The notes under the pieces: generated by a model
Seen by the model: only the letters and a program-made list of their open reading frames with translations
The model's database searches: none
Told to the model about the DNA's origin: nothing
Shown: positions 30,352 through 46,300 of the stretch, piece by piece
Position numbering within the stretch: position 1 is the first letter of the stretch
How the letters are laid out: each line of letters begins with the position of its first letter
From: Amphiura filiformis
Lineage: Eukaryota; Echinodermata; Ophiuroidea; Amphilepidida; Amphiuridae
Reading direction: 5' to 3'
DNA length: 64,000 nt
Assembly (NCBI RefSeq): GCF_039555335.1
Contig: NC_092637.1
Span: 3,374,472 to 3,438,471, forward strand
Made by a program: the position numbers and the translations under genes

Positions 30352-31135
30352 TTTGTTTTGTCTCACAAAGGGTGCTGTCTAAAGCTAAATAAATCAGTCT
30401 CAATTTACGCTTGCAAATTGTAAACTTGTCTCCAAACTAAGTAATTATTTTATTTAATCAAAGGTCTGTACAACAGAGTGTAAACCTACATAGATAGTTG
30501 ATCTTTGTAATCACGCATTGAATTCTGCGATAAAGTAGGTCAAAGCACTCTGTAACCCTTGATAATGTTCTTAGCAGGCCTATAAAAGTAATGAATTGGT
30601 TTAATAACACACCATTGACTGGTAAAGGTTGTTCATACAGTTGAATTTGTATATCTCTTTGGTGTATTACGGGCAAAAAGACACAAACGTCTTTATTTTT
30701 TGACGTAAGAACGTGAGCAGGTAGTACACAAATCATTAGCACAAAAACATTCCCTTTAATTCTAACCTTATTGTTTTGAGAGCTATAATAGTTCCCAAAG
30801 AGAATTATATTTCCCTTGTATGGGTGTGTGTATGATCTGCGCTATTCACATACTGCAATCAGCCAAATACGCAAGTACGTCACTGCCGAACTTGATTTGA
30901 ACCAAAGAATATCTAAGCGCAGTATAAGACTCGGGGCGAATTTTCAGCCAGTTTTGATGGCTGATGGTCCTCAATTTCATGAAAATTTGGGTTTAAGAAA
31001 TGGTGTGTTTTTTTTTCTTTCAACATTTTCTCGAAAAAGTGCTAATTTTCATCGAATTTGTATAATTTTGGGTCTGTGTTTAGTCAAATTTGGTTTAAGG
31101 GTAGACAAGGTATTGTTGGTCGAAGCAATCTAAAA
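30352..31135. other. 5' flank of the P450 up to the gap
   Basis: It should hold the P450 promoter. No confident TATA box or other motif was seen, and there is no other gene. Confidence 0.45.
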
Positions 31136-31335
31136 NNNNNNNNNNNNNNNNNNNNNNNNNNNNNNNNNNNNNNNNNNNNNNNNNNNNNNNNNNNNNNNNN
31201 NNNNNNNNNNNNNNNNNNNNNNNNNNNNNNNNNNNNNNNNNNNNNNNNNNNNNNNNNNNNNNNNNNNNNNNNNNNNNNNNNNNNNNNNNNNNNNNNNNNN
31301 NNNNNNNNNNNNNNNNNNNNNNNNNNNNNNNNNNN
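31136..31335. other. Assembly gap, 200 N
   Basis: Exactly 200 N, which suggests a fixed-size scaffold gap rather than a measured length. It sits at the boundary between unique sequence and the satellite array. Confidence 0.98.
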
Positions 31336-34300
31336 TTGCACACCAATCATTGACCATGTTAGTTAAAATATTATTGATTGATGTATCCTATACATTGCGG
31401 CATGTCTTTTAATGTGAAATTGGACTTGAACTTGAAACATGTTGAACAGCAAGTGACATTTGCACTTTTTTATTCTTCCTTCTTTTTTTAATGCATTATT
31501 TTCCTTTACTTAGAATTTTGTTTTATCTTCTTTATTTAATTTTGGCATTTTTCTTTCCTATTTTTGTTTTGGTTTCGTTTCTTTGTTTCTTATATCTTTA
31601 TTATTATTTTTTTTTTTTGTGGGGGGGGTCTTTAATGACTTCTTTTTTATTTTATTTGCTTGAAATCTTTGAAGTTTACTTTCGTGGGGTCAGGAATTAC
31701 TGGTTTGGAAGGAGAAGTTTAAAATGCATTGGACATAGGGTGGTAGATGTCGTTGCATTATTTTGCTATCTACTGCAGATAGCATTGACAAATTTGCACC
31801 CTACATCCGTGTGATGTTTGATTGACGGTGCCCTTAGTGTTATAGCAAATATAAAAGATGGTCCATGATTGTCCAAAAACATTATCAACTTTTTAGCTAT
31901 TCAAATTGCATATGTTTTTAAACTGTTTGGGGATATGTATCAGTGTATTTTACGTCTTATCTCGACTTAAATTATTCAAAATTTGATGAAAATATATGTT
32001 TAAAGTGACCGATCCCTGAAATATTTGTGGATGTAATGTATTATTTATTGCATGTGTTCCTTATTATATATAAACTAACATGTCATAAGTTTCATTTAAA
32101 TCGCTCTACTGGATCTCGAAGTTATGATCCCAAATGTGAAAAAAAGCAAACACTGATTTTAGAATTCCTCAGACAATCTCAGAAAATATTGTTCGAACAC
32201 TTTAAAGGCCTTATTGGAAATAGTCCCCTTCTACCCCCGTACAATGTTGGCATACCAATATGCTCATCTTCACATATCTTCTCCCAACATTGATTGGTGG
32301 GGAAAGGGGAGGGGATATGCTTAAGATGAACATTGAGAGAACTCTATTATAAATCTTAGTTTCCAGTGACTCATATAGCGTGCGCTATACTAAGATGAAC
32401 ATGGGAATTACAGTGGGTGTTCGAACACATTTTTTTCCGGGATTGTCTACAAAATTGCTTAGCAAAATCATCTGATTTTAGTTTTTGGACAATAACTCTG
32501 CAGTTACGCCATCGATTTTAATGCAATTTGGCACATATGTTAGAAACATAATTTGCTATCATCCCACAAAATATGGAGGAAATCAATAGCGTTCTGTTAG
32601 TATAGATTTAACATAGCGTTTTGTACACACAAATACAGGCCTAAATTATTTATGTGCCATGTTTATTGAGCATATGTACATGTGGTATAATTAATTTAGA
32701 GAAGGTGTTAAAATTTTATATTCAGCTAAAACAGACATTACTCGTAAATTTAATGTTATGTATTTAAATGTCACAAATGTACCACTGTGTGATAAATCGG
32801 GGGGGAGAGAGAGAGCGAGTGATAGGAAGGAGAGATACGCACAGGTTATGCACATTTATTGTTTTTAAAAACATTGCTTGACCAACATTTAAGAAAATCA
32901 GCCTAATGTGTGAAATTGTGTTCATTAAACATTTTAAATACACCATGGTTCAGATGGTCAAATGGTGAATCATAACGATTTACACACATAGACAAGCACG
33001 CATTTCCAACGATTCACCATATAATAGAAAAATAAATCCTATTATTCTTTATGTTTTGTGGTCAACCGTGCATAATGTGTGTTTTCAATGGGGAGATGTG
33101 CAATGATTTACCTTTACCATGAATAGGCTTTCACACTTTTTAGTGTACACAGTTATACGCACTGAAGAGACAACGCAAATCATGTTTAATGAAATGTGCC
33201 AATTTTGAGATTGCATAGGCCTAATAATAAAGGTCATTATCTAGAATGCTCACAATGATCGGTGTTTGTTTAACTGAAAAACAACATTTTTGAATTGTTT
33301 ATATTTTCTTTCTTTTTCGATCAAAAATAATGACAATCATGAAATAACCCTGAACTTGCACACCAATCATTGACCATGTTAGTTAAAATATTATTGATTG
33401 ATGTGTCCTATACATTGCGCATGTGTCTTTTAATGTGAAATTGGACTTGAACTTGAAACATGTTGAACAACAAGTGACATTTTACTTTTTATTCTTCCTT
33501 CTTTTTTAATGCATTATTTTCCTTTTACTTAGATTTTTTGTTTTATCTTCTTTTATTTAATTTTGGCATTTTCTTTCCTATTTTGTTTTGGTTTCGTTCT
33601 TTGTTTCTTATATCTTTTATTATTATTTTTTTTGTGGGGGGTCTTTAATGACTTCTTTTTATTTTATTTGCTTGAAATCTTTGAAGTTTACTTTCATTGG
33701 GGTCAGGAATTACTGGTTTGGAAGGAGAAGTTTGGCAATGCATTGGACATAGGGTGGTAGATGTCGTTGCATTATTTTGCTATCTACTGCAGATAGCATG
33801 GACAAATTTGCATCCCACATCCGTGTGATGTTTGATTGACGGTGCCCTTAGTGTTATAGCAAATATAAAAGATAGTCCATGATTGTCCAAAAACATTGTC
33901 AACTTTTTAGCTATTCAAATTGCTATGTTTTAAACTGTTTGGGGATATGTATCAGGTATTTTACGTCTTATTCGACTTAAATTATTCAAATTTGATGAAA
34001 ATATATGTTTAAAGTGACCGATCCCTGAAATATTTGTGGATGTAATGTAATATTATTTATTGCATGTGTTCCTTATTATATATAAACTAACATGTCTAAG
34101 TTTCATTTAAATCGCTCTACTGGATCTGAAGTTATGATCCCAAATGTGAAAAAGCAAACACTGATTTTAGAATTCCTCAGACAATCTCAGAAAATATTGT
34201 TCGAACACTTTAAAGGCCTTATTGGAAATAGTCCCCCTTCTACCCCCGTACAATGTTGGCATACCCAAATATGCTCATCTTCACATATCTTCTCCCAACA

Positions 34301-37300
34301 TTGATTGGTGGGGAAAGGGGAGGGGATATGCTTAAGATGAACATTGAGAGAACTCTATTATAAATCTTAGTTTCCAGTGACTCATATAGCGTGCGCGCTA
34401 TACTAAGATGAACATGGGAATTACAGTGGGTGTTCGAACACATTTTTCCGGGATTGTCTACAAAATTGCTTAGCAAAATCATCTGATTTTAGTTTTGGAC
34501 AATAACTCTGCAGTTACGCCATCGATTTTAATGCAATTTGGCACATATGTTAGAAACATAATTTGCTATCATCCCACAAAATATGGAGGAAATCAATAGC
34601 GTTCTGTTAGTATAGATTTAACATAGCGTTTTGTACACACAAATACAGGCCTAAATTATTTATGTGCCATGTTTATTGAGCATATGTACATGTGGTATAA
34701 TTAATTTAGAGAAGGTGTTAAAATTTTATATTCAGCTAAAAACAGACATTACTCGTAAATTTAATGTTATGTATTTAAATGTCACAAATGTACCACTGTG
34801 TGATAAATCGGGGGGGGGGGTGAGAGAGAGAGAGCGAGTGATAGGAAGGGAGAGATACGCACAGGCTATGCACATTTATTGTTTTTAAAAACATTGCTTG
34901 ACCAACATTTAAGAAAATCAGCCTAATGTGTGAAATTGTGTTCATTAAACATTTTAAATACACCATGGTTCAGATGGTCAAATGGTGAATCATAACGATT
35001 TACACACATAGACAAGCACGCATTTCAACGATTCACCATATAATAGAAAAATAAATCCTATTATTCTTTATGTTTTGTGGTCAACCGTGCATAATGTGTG
35101 TTTTCAATGGGGAGATGTGCAATGATTTACCTTTACCATGAATAGGCTTTCACACTTTTAGTGTACACAGTTATACGCACTGAAGAGACAACGCAAATCA
35201 TGTTTAATGAAATGTGCCAATTTTGAGATTGCATAGGCCTAATAATAAAGGTCATTATCTAGAATGCTCACAATGATCGGTGTTTGTTTAACTGAAAAAC
35301 AACATTTATGAATTGTTTATATTTTCTTTCTTTTTCGATCAAAATAATGACAATCATGAAATAACCCTGAACTTGCACACCAATCATTGACCATATTAGT
35401 TAAAATATTATTGATTGATGTGTCCTATACATTGCGCATGTGTCTTTTAATGTGAAATTGGACTTGAACTTGAAACATGTTGAACAGCAAGTGACATTTG
35501 CACTTTTTATTCTTCCTTCTTTTTTAATGCATTATTTTCCTTTTACTTAGATTTTTTGTTTTATCTTCTTTTATTTAATTTTGGCATTTTCTTTCCTATT
35601 TTGTTTTGGTTTCGTTTCTTTGTTTCTTATATCTTTTATTATTATTTTTTTTGTGGGGGGTCTTTAATGACTTCTTTTTATTTTTATTTGCTTGAAATCT
35701 TTGAAGTTTACTTTCGTGGGGTCAGGAATTACTGGTTTGGAAGGAGAAGTTTGGCAATGCATTGGACATAGGGTGGTAGATGTCGTTGCATTATTTTGCT
35801 ATCTACTGCAGATAGCATTGACAAATTGCACCCACATCCGTGTGATGTTTGATTGACGGTGCCCTTAGTGTTATAGCAAATATAAAAGATAGTCCATGAT
35901 TGTCCAAAAACATTGTCAACTTTTTAGCTATTCAAATTGCTATGTTTTAAACTGTTTGGGGATATGTATCAGGTATTTTACGTCTTATTCGACTTAAATT
36001 ATTCAAAATTTGATGAAAATATATGTTTAAAGTGACCGATCCCTGAAATATTTGTGGATGTAATGTAATATTATTTATTGCATGTGTTCCTTATTATATA
36101 TAAACTAACATGTCTAAGTTTCATTTAAATCGCTCTACTGGATCTGAAGTTATGATCCCAAATGTGAAAAAGCAAACACTGATTTTAGAATTCCTCAGAC
36201 AATCTCAGAAAATATTGTTCGAACACTTTAAAGGCCTTATTGGAAATAGTCCCCTTCTACCCCCGTACAATGTTGGCATACCCAATATGCCCATCGTCAC
36301 ATATCTTCTCCCAACATTGATTGGTGGGGAAAGGGAGGGATATGCTTAAGATGAACATTGAGAGAACTCTATTATAAATCTTAGTTTCCAGTGACTCATA
36401 TAGCGTGCGCGCTATACTAAGATGAACATGGGAATTACAGTGGGTGTTCGAACACATTTTTTCCGGGATTGTCTACAAAATTGCTTAGCAAAATCATCTG
36501 ATTTTAGTTTTTGGACAATAACTCTGCAGTTACGCCATCGATTTTAATGCAATTTGGCACATATGTTAGAAACATAATTTGCTATCATCCCACAAAATAT
36601 GGAGGAAATCAATAGCGTTCTGTTAGTATAGATTTAACATAGCGTTTTGTACACACAAATACAGGCCTAAATTATTTATGTGCCATGTTTATTGAGCATA
36701 TGTACATGTGGTATAATTAATTTAGAGAAGGTGTTAAAATTTTATATTCAGCTAAAACAGACATTACTCGTAAATTTAATGTTATGTATTTAAATGTCAC
36801 AAATGTACCACTGTGTGATAAATCGGGGGGGGGGGGCGAGAGAGAGAGCGAGTGATAGGAAGGGAGAGATACGCACAGGCTATGCACATTTATTGTTTTT
36901 AAAAACATTGCTTGACCAACATTTAAGAAAATCAGCCTAATGTGTGAAATTGTGTTCATTAAACATTTTAAATACACCATGGTTCAGATGGTCAAATGGT
37001 GAATCATAACGATTTACACACATAGACAAGCACGCATTTCCAACGATTCACCATATAATAGAAAAATAAATCCTATTATTCTTTATGTTTTGTGGTCAAC
37101 CGTGCATAATGTGTGTTTTCAATGGGGAGATGTGCAATGATTTACCTTTACCATGAATAGGCTTTCACACTTTTAGTGTACACAGTTATACGCACTGAAG
37201 AGACAACGCAAATCATGTTTAATGAAATGTGCCAATTTTGAGATTGCATAGGCCTAATAATAAAGGTCATTATCTAGAATGCTCACAATGATCGGTGTTT

Positions 37301-40300
37301 GTTTAACTGAAAAACAACATTTTTGAATTGTTTATATTTTCTTTCTTTTTTCGATCAAAAATAATGACAATCATGAAATAACCCTGAACTTGCACACCAA
37401 TCATTGACCATGTTAGTTAAAATATTATTGATTGATGTGTCCTATACATTGCGCATGTGTCTTTTAATGTGAAATTGGACTTGAACTTGAAACATGTTGA
37501 ACAGCAAGTGACATTTGCACTTTTTATTCTTCCTTCTTTTTAATGCATTATTTTCCTTTTACTTAGATTTTTTGTTTTATCTTCTTTTATTTAATTTTGG
37601 CATTTTCTTTCCTATTTTGTTTTGGTTTCGTTTCTTTGTTTCTTATATCTTTTATTATTATTTTTTTGTGGGGGGGGTCTTTAATGACTTCTTTTTATTT
37701 TTATTTGCTTGAAATCTTTGAAGTTTACTTTCGTGGGGTCAGGAATTACTGGTTTGGAAGGAGAAGTTTGGCAATGCATTGGACATAGGGTGGTAGATGT
37801 CGTTGCATTATTTTGCTATCTACTGCAGATAGCATTGACAAATTGCACCCACATCCGTGTGATGTTTGATTGACGGTGCCCTTAGTGTTATAGCAAATAT
37901 AAAAGATAGTCCATGATTGTCCAAAAACATTGTCAACTTTTAGCTATTCAAATTGCTATGTTTTAAACTGTTTGGGGATATGTATCAGGTATTTTACGTC
38001 TTATTCGACTTAAATTATTCAAAATTTGATGAAAATATATGTTTAAAGTGACCGATCCCTGAAATATTTGTGGATGTAATGTAATATTATTTATTGCATG
38101 TGTTCCTTATTATATATAAACTAACATGTCTAAGTTTCATTTAAATCGCTCTACTGGATCTGAAGTTATGATCCCAAATGTGAAAAAGCAAACACTGATT
38201 TTAGAATTCCTCAGACAATCTCAGAAAATATTGTTCGAACACTTTAAAGGCCTTATTGGAAATAGTCCCCTTCTACCCCCGTACAATGTTGGCATACCCA
38301 ATATGCTCATCTTCACATATCTTCTCCCAACATTGATTGGTGGGGAAAGGGAGGGATATGCTTAAGATGAACATTGAGAGAACTCTATTATAAATCTTAG
38401 TTTCCAGTGACTCATATAGCGTGCGCGCTATACTAAGATGAACATGGGAATTACAGTGGGTGTTCGAACACATTTTTTCCGGGATTGTCTACAAAATTGC
38501 TTAGCAAAATCATCTGATTTTAGTTTTTGGACAATAACTCTGCAGTTACGCCATCGATTTTAATGCAATTTGGCACATATGTTAGAAACATAATTTGCTA
38601 TCATCCCACAAAATATGGAGGAAATCAATAGCGTTCTGTTAGTATAGATTTAACATAGCGTTTTGTACACACAAATACAGGCCTAAATTATTTATGTGCC
38701 ATGTTTATTGAGCATATGTACATGTGGTATAATTAATTTAGAGAAGGTGTTAAAATTTTATATTCAGCTAAAAACAGACATTACTCGTAAATTTAATGTT
38801 ATGTATTTAAATGTCACAAATGTACCACTGTGTGATAAATCGGTGGGGGGGGCGAGAGAGAGAGCGAGTGATAGGCAGGGAGAGATACGCACAGGCTATG
38901 CACATTTATTGTTTTTAAAAACATTGCTTGACCAACATTTAAGAAAATCAGCCTAATGTGTGAAATTGTGTTCATTAAACATTTTAAATACACCATGGTT
39001 CAGATGGTCAAATGGTGAATCATAACGATTTACACACATAGACAAGCACGCATTTCCAACGATTCACCATATAATAGAAAAATAAATCCTATTATTCTTT
39101 ATGTTTTGTGGTCAACCGTGCATAATGTGTGTTTTCAATGGGGAGATGTGCAATGATTTACCTTTACCATGAATAGGCTTTCACACTTTTAGTGTACACA
39201 GTTATACGCACTGAAGAGACAACGCAAATCATGTTTAATGAAATGTGCCAATTTTGAGATTGCATAGGCCTAATAATAAAGGTCATTATCTAGAATGCTC
39301 ACAATGATCGGTGTTTGTTTAACTGAAAAACAACATTTTTGAATTGTTTATATTTTCTTTCTTTTTTCGATCAAAAATAATGACAATCATGAAATAACCC
39401 TGAACTTGCACACCAATCATTGACCATGTTAGTTAAAATATTATTGATTGATGTGTCCTATACATTGCGCATGTGTCTTTTAATGTGAAATTGGACTTGA
39501 ACTTGAAACATGTTGAACAGCAAGTGACATTTGCACTTTTTATTCTTCCTTCTTTTTTTAATGCATTATTTTCCTTTTACTTAGATTTTTTGTTTTATCT
39601 TCTTTTATTTAATTTTGGCATTTTCTTTCCTATTTTGTTTTGGTTTCGTTTCTTTGTTTCTTATATCTTTTATTATTATTTTTTTGTGGGGGGGGTCTTT
39701 AATGACTTCTTTTTATTTTTATTTGCTTGAAATCTTTGAAGTTTACTTTCGTGGGGTCAGGAATTACTGGTTTGGAAGGAGAAGTTTGGCAATGCATTGG
39801 ACATAGGGTGGTAGATGTCGTTGCATTATTTTGCTATCTACTGCAGATAGCATTGACAAATTGCACCCCACATCCGTGTGATGTTTGATTGACGGTGCCC
39901 TTAGTGTTATAGCAAATATAAAAGATAGTCCATGATTGTCCAAAAACATTGTCAACTTTTTAGCTATTCAAATTGCTATGTTTTAAACTGTTTGGGGATA
40001 TGTATCAGGTATTTTACGTCTTATTCGACTTAAATTATTCAAAATTTGATGAAAATATATGTTTAAAGTGACCGATCCCTGAAATATTTGTGGATGTAAT
40101 GTAATATTATTTATTGCATGTGTTCCTTATTATATATAAACTAACATGTCTAAGTTTCATTTAAATCGCTCTACTGGATCTGAAGTTATGATCCCAAATG
40201 TGAAAAAGCAAACACTGATTTTAGAATTCCTCAGACAATCTCAGAAAATATTGTTCGAACACTTTAAAGGCCTTATTGGAAATAGTCCCCTTCTACCCCC

Positions 40301-43300
40301 GTACAATGTTGGCATACCCAATATGCTCATCTTCACATATCTTCTCCCAACATTGATTGGTGGGGAAAGGGGAGCGGATATGCTTAAGATGAACATTGAG
40401 AGAACTATATTATAAATCTTAGTTTCCAGTGACTCATATAGCGTGCGCGCTATACTAAGATGAACATGGGAATTACAGTGGGTGTTCGAACACATTTTTC
40501 CGGGATTGTCTACAAAATTGCTTAGCAAAATCATCTGATTTTAGTTTTTGGACAATAACTCTGCAGTTACGCCATCGATTTTAATGCAATTTGGCACATA
40601 TGTTAGAAACATAATTTGCTATCATCCCACAAAATATGGAGGAAATCAATAGCGTTCTGTTAGTATAGATTTAACATAGCGTTTTGTACACACAAATACA
40701 GGCCTAAATTATTTATGTGCCATGTTTATTGAGCATATGTACATGTGGTATAATTAATTTAGAGAAGGTGTTAAAATTTTATATTCAGCTAAAACAGACA
40801 TTACTCGTAAATTTAATGTTATGTATTTAAATGTCACAAATGTACCACTGTGTGATAAATCGGGGGGGAGAGAGAGAGCGAGTGATAGGAAGGAGAGATA
40901 CGCACAGGCTATGCACATTTATTGTTTTTAAAAACATTGCTTGACCAACATTTAAGAAAATCAGCCTAATGTGTGAAATTGTGTTCATTAAACATTTTAA
41001 ATACACCATGGTTCAGATGGTCAAATGGTGAATCATAACGATTTACACACATAGACAAGCACGCATTTCCAACGATTCACCATATAATAGAAAAATAAAT
41101 CCTATTATTCTTTATGTTTTGTGGTCAACCGTGCATAATGTGTGTTTTCAATGGGGAGATGTGCAATGATTTACCTTTACCATGAATAGGCTTTCACACT
41201 TTTAGTGTACACAGTTATACGCACTGAAGAGACAACGCAAATCATGTTTAATGAAATGTGCCAATTTTGAGATTGCATAGGCCTAATAATAAAGGTCATT
41301 ATCTAGAATGCTCACAATGATCGGTGTTTGTTTAACTGAAAACAACATTTTTGAATTGTTTATATTTTCTTTCTTTTTCGATCAAAATAATGACAATCAT
41401 GAAATAACCCTGAACTTGCACACCAATCATTGACCATGTTAGTTAAAATATTATTGATTGATGTGTCCTATACATTGCGCATGTGTCTTTTAATGTGAAA
41501 TTGGACTTGAACTTGAAACATGTTGAACAGCAAGTGACATTTGCACTTTTTATTCTTCCTTCTTTTTAATGCATTATTTTCCTTTTACTTAGATTTTTTG
41601 TTTTATCTTCTTTTATTTAATTTTGGCATTTTCTTTCCTATTTTGTTTTGGTTTCGTTTCTTTGTTTCTTATATCTTTTATTATTATTTTTTTGTGGGGG
41701 TCTTTAATGACTTCTTTTTATTTTTATTTGCTTGAAATCTTTGAAGTTTACTTTCGTGGGGTCAGGAATTACTGGTTTGGAAGGAGAAGTTTGGCAATGC
41801 ATTGGACATAGGGTGGTAGATGTCGTTGCATTATTTTGCTATCTACTGCAGATAGCATTGACAAATTTGCACCCCACATCCGTGTGATGTTTGATTGACG
41901 GTGCCCTTAGTGTTATAGCAAATATAAAAGATAGTCCATGATTGTCCAAAAACATTGTCAACTTTTTAGCTATTCAAATTGCTATGTTTTAAACTGTTTG
42001 GGGATATGTATCAGGTATTTTACGTCTTATTCGACTTAAATTATTCAAAATTTGATGAAAATATATGTTTAAAGTGACCGATCCCTGAAATATTTGTGGA
42101 TGTAATGTAATATTATTTATTGCATGTGTTCCTTATTATATATAAACTAACATGTCTAAGTTTCATTTAAATCGCTCTACTGGATCTGAAGTTATGATCC
42201 CAAATGTGAAAAAGCAAACACTGATTTTAGAATTCCTCAGACAATCTCAGAAAATATTGTTCGAACACTTTAAAGGCCTTATTGGAAATAGCCCCCTTCT
42301 ACCCCCGTACAATGTTGGCATACCCAATATGCTCATCTTCACATATCTTCTCCCAACATTGATTGGTGGGGAAAGGGAGGGATATGCTTAAGATGAACAT
42401 TGAGAGAACTCTATTATAAATCTTAGTTTCCAGTGACTCATATAGCGTGCGCGCTATACTAAGATGAACATGGGAATTACAGTGGGTGTTCGAACACATT
42501 TTTTCCGGGATTGTCTACAAAATTGCTTAGCAAAATCATCTGATTTTAGTTTTTGGACAATAACTCTGCAGTTACGCCATCGATTTTAATGCAATTTGGC
42601 ACATATGTTAGAAACATAATTTGCTATCATCCCACAAAATATGGAGGAAATCAATAGCGTTCTGTTAGTATAGATTTAACATAGCGTTTTGTACACACAA
42701 ATACAGGCCTAAATTATTTATGTGCCATGTTTATTGAGCATATGTACATGTGGTATAATTAATTTAGAGAAGGTGTTAAAATTTTATATTCAGCTAAAAC
42801 AGACATTACTCGTAAATTTAATGTTATGTATTTAAATGTCACAAATGTACCACTGTGTGATAAATCGGGGGGGGGGGGGCGAGAGAGAGAGCGAGTGATA
42901 GGAAGGGAGAGATACGCACAGGCTATGCACATTTATTGTTTTAAAAACATTGCTTGACCAACATTTAAGAAAATCAGCCTAATGTGTGAAATTGTGTTCA
43001 TTAAACATTTTAAATACACCATGGTTCAGATGGTCAAATGGTGAATCATAACGATTTACACACATAGACAAGCACGCATTTCCAACGATTCACCATATAA
43101 TAGAAAAATAAATCCTATTATTCTTTATGTTTTGTGGTCAACCGTGCATAATGTGTGTTTTCAATGGGGAGATGTGCAATGATTTACCTTTACCATGAAT
43201 AGGCTTTCACACTTTTAGTGTACACAGTTATACGCACTGAAGAGACAACGCAAATCATGTTTAATGAAATGTGCCAATTTTGAGATTGCATAGGCCTAAT

Positions 43301-46300
43301 AATAAAGGTCATTATCTAGAATGCTCACAATGATCGGTGTTTGTTTAACTGAAAAACAACATTTTTGAATTGTTTATATTTTCTTTCAAAAAAAAATCAA
43401 AAATAATGACAATCATGAAATAACCCTGAACTTGCACACCAATCATTGACCATGTTAGTTAAAATATTATTGATTGATGTGTCCTATACATTGCGCATGT
43501 GTCTTTTAATGTGAAATTGGACTTGAACTTGAAACATGTTGAACAGCAAGTGACATTTGCACTTTTTATTCTTCCTTCTTTTTTAATGCATTATTTTCCT
43601 TTTACTTAGATTTTTTGTTTTATCTTCTTTTATTTAATTTTGGCATTTTCTTTCCTATTTTGTTTTGGTTTCGTTTCTTTGTTTCTTATATCTTTTATTA
43701 TTATTTTTTTTGTGGGGGGTCTTTAATGACTTCTTTTTATTTTTATTTGCTTGAAATCTTTGAAGTTTACTTTCGTGGGGTCAGGAATTACTGGTTTGGA
43801 AGGAGAAGTTTGGCAATGCATTGGACATAGGGTGGTAGATGTCGTTGCATTATTTTGCTATCTACTGCAGATAGCATTGACAAATTTGCACCCCACATCC
43901 GTGTGATGTTTGATTGACGGTGCCCTTAGTGTTATAGCAAATATAAAAGATAGTCCATGATTGTCCAAAAACATTGTCAACTTTTTAGCTATTCAAATTG
44001 CTATGTTTTAAACTGTTTGGGGATATGTATCAGGTATTTTACGTCTTATTCGACTTAAATTATTCAAAATTTGATGAAAATATATGTTTAAAGTGACCGA
44101 TCCCTGAAATATTTGTGGATGTAATGTAATATTATTTATTGCATGTGTTCCTTATTATATATAAACTAACATGTCTAAGTTTCATTTAAATCGCTCTACT
44201 GGATCTGAAGTTATGATCCCAAATGTGAAAAAGCAAACACTGATTTTAGAATTCCTCAGACAATCTCAGAAAATATTGTTCGAACACTTTAAAGGCCTTA
44301 TTGGAAATAGTCCCCTTCTACCCCCGTACAATGTTGGCATACCCAATATGCTCATCTTCACATATCTTCTCCCAACATTGATTGGTGGGGAAAGGGAGGG
44401 ATATGCTTAAGATGAACATTGAGAGAACTCTATTATAAATCTTAGTTTCCAGTGACTCATATAGCGTGCGCGCTGTACTAGATGAACATGGGAATTACAG
44501 TGGGTGTTCGAACACATTTTTCCGGGATTGTCTACAAAATTGCTTAGCAAAATCATCTGATTTTAGTTTTTTTTCTATAACTCTGCAGTTACGCCATCGA
44601 TTTTAATGCAATTTGGCACATATGTTAGAAACATAATTTGCTATCATCCCACAAAATATGGAGGAAATCAATAGCGTTCTGTTAGTATAGATTTAACATA
44701 GCGTTTTGTACACACAAATACAGGCCTAAATTATTTATGTGCCATGTTTATTGAGCATATGTACATGTGGTATAATTAATTTAGAGAAGGTGTTAAAATT
44801 TTATATTCAGCTAAAAGCAGACATTACTCGTAAATTTAATGGTATGTATTTAAATGTCACAAATTTACCACTGTGTGATAAATCGGAGGGGGGGGGGGGA
44901 CGAGAGAGAGAGCGAGTGATAGGAAGGGAGAGATACGCACAGGCTATGCACATTTATTGTTTTAAAAACATTGCTTGACCAACATTTAAGAAAATCAGCC
45001 TAATGTGTGAAATTGTGTTCATTAAACATTTTAAATACACCATGGTTCAGATGGTCAAATGGTGAATCATAACGATTTACACACATAGACAAGCACGCAT
45101 TTCCAACGATTCACCATATAATAGAAAAATAAATCCTATTATTCTTTATGTTTTGTGGTCAACCGTGCATAATGTGTGTTTTCAATGGGGAGATGTGCAA
45201 TGATTTACCTTTACCATGAATAGGCTTTCACACTTTTAGTGTACACAGTTATACGCACTGAAGAGACAACGCAAATCATGTTTAATGAAATGTGCCAATT
45301 TTGAGATTGCATAGGCCTAATAATAAAGGTCATTATCTAGAATGCTCACAATGATCGGTGTTTGTTTAACTGAAAACAACATTTTTGAATTGTTTATATT
45401 TTCTTTCTTTTTCGATCAAAAATAATGACAATCATGAAATAACCCTGAACTTGCACACCAATCATTGACCATGTTAGTTAAAATATTATTGATTGATGTG
45501 TCCTATACATTGCGCATGTGTCTTTTAATGTGAAATTGGACTTGAACTTGAAACATGTTGAACAGCAAGTGACATTTGCACTTTTTATTCTTCCTTCTTT
45601 TAATGCATTATTTTCCTTTTACTTAGATTTTTTTTTTTTTCTTCTTTTATTTAATTTTGGCATTTTCTTTCCTATTTTGTTTTGGTTTCGTTTCTTTGTT
45701 TCTTATATCTTTTATTATTATTTTTTTTGTGGGGGGTCTTTAATGACTTCTTTTTATTTTTATTTGCTTGAAATCTTTGAAGTTTACTTTCGTGGGGTCA
45801 GGAATTACTGGTTTGGAAGGAGAAGTTTGGCAATGCATTGGACATAGGGTGGTAGATGTCGTTGCATTATTTTGCTATCTACTGCAGATAGCATTGACAA
45901 TTTGCACCCCACATCCGTGTGATGTTTGATTGACGGTGCCCTTAGTGTTATAGCAAATATAAAAGATAGTCCATGATTGTCCAAAAACATTGTCAACTTT
46001 TTAGCTATTCAAATTGCTATGTTTTAAACTGTTTGGGGATATGTATCAGGTATTTTACGTCTTATTCGACTTAAATTATTCAAAATTTGATGAAAATATA
46101 TGTTTAAAGTGACCGATCCCTGAAATATTTGTGGATGTAATGTAATATTATTTATTGCATGTGTTCCTTATTATATATAAACTAACATGTCTAAGTTTCA
46201 TTTAAATCGCTCTACTGGATCTGAAGTTATGATCCCAAATGTGAAAAAGCAAACACTGATTTTAGAATTCCTCAGACAATCTCAGAAAATATTGTTCGAA

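Noticed and set aside
30352-30366. Start of the P450 15 bases further upstream
   Set aside because: The codon there is GTG. The first ATG in frame is at 30351, directly before the membrane anchor.
31058-31366. Frames reading through the N run
   Set aside because: They consist of undefined residues across an assembly gap.
31336-33355. Satellite monomer as an rRNA, 5S, snRNA, histone or spliced-leader unit
   Set aside because: No conserved core of any of these RNAs and no histone frame was recognised on either strand. A covariance-model search would be decisive.
44171-44410. 79-codon frame starting MSKFHLNRSTG repeated in every satellite monomer
   Set aside because: Its second half changes frame whenever the C run near its middle varies (copies near 34092, 46187, 48204, 54505, 56533), and it has no recognisable domain. 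Conservation equals that of the rest of the monomer.
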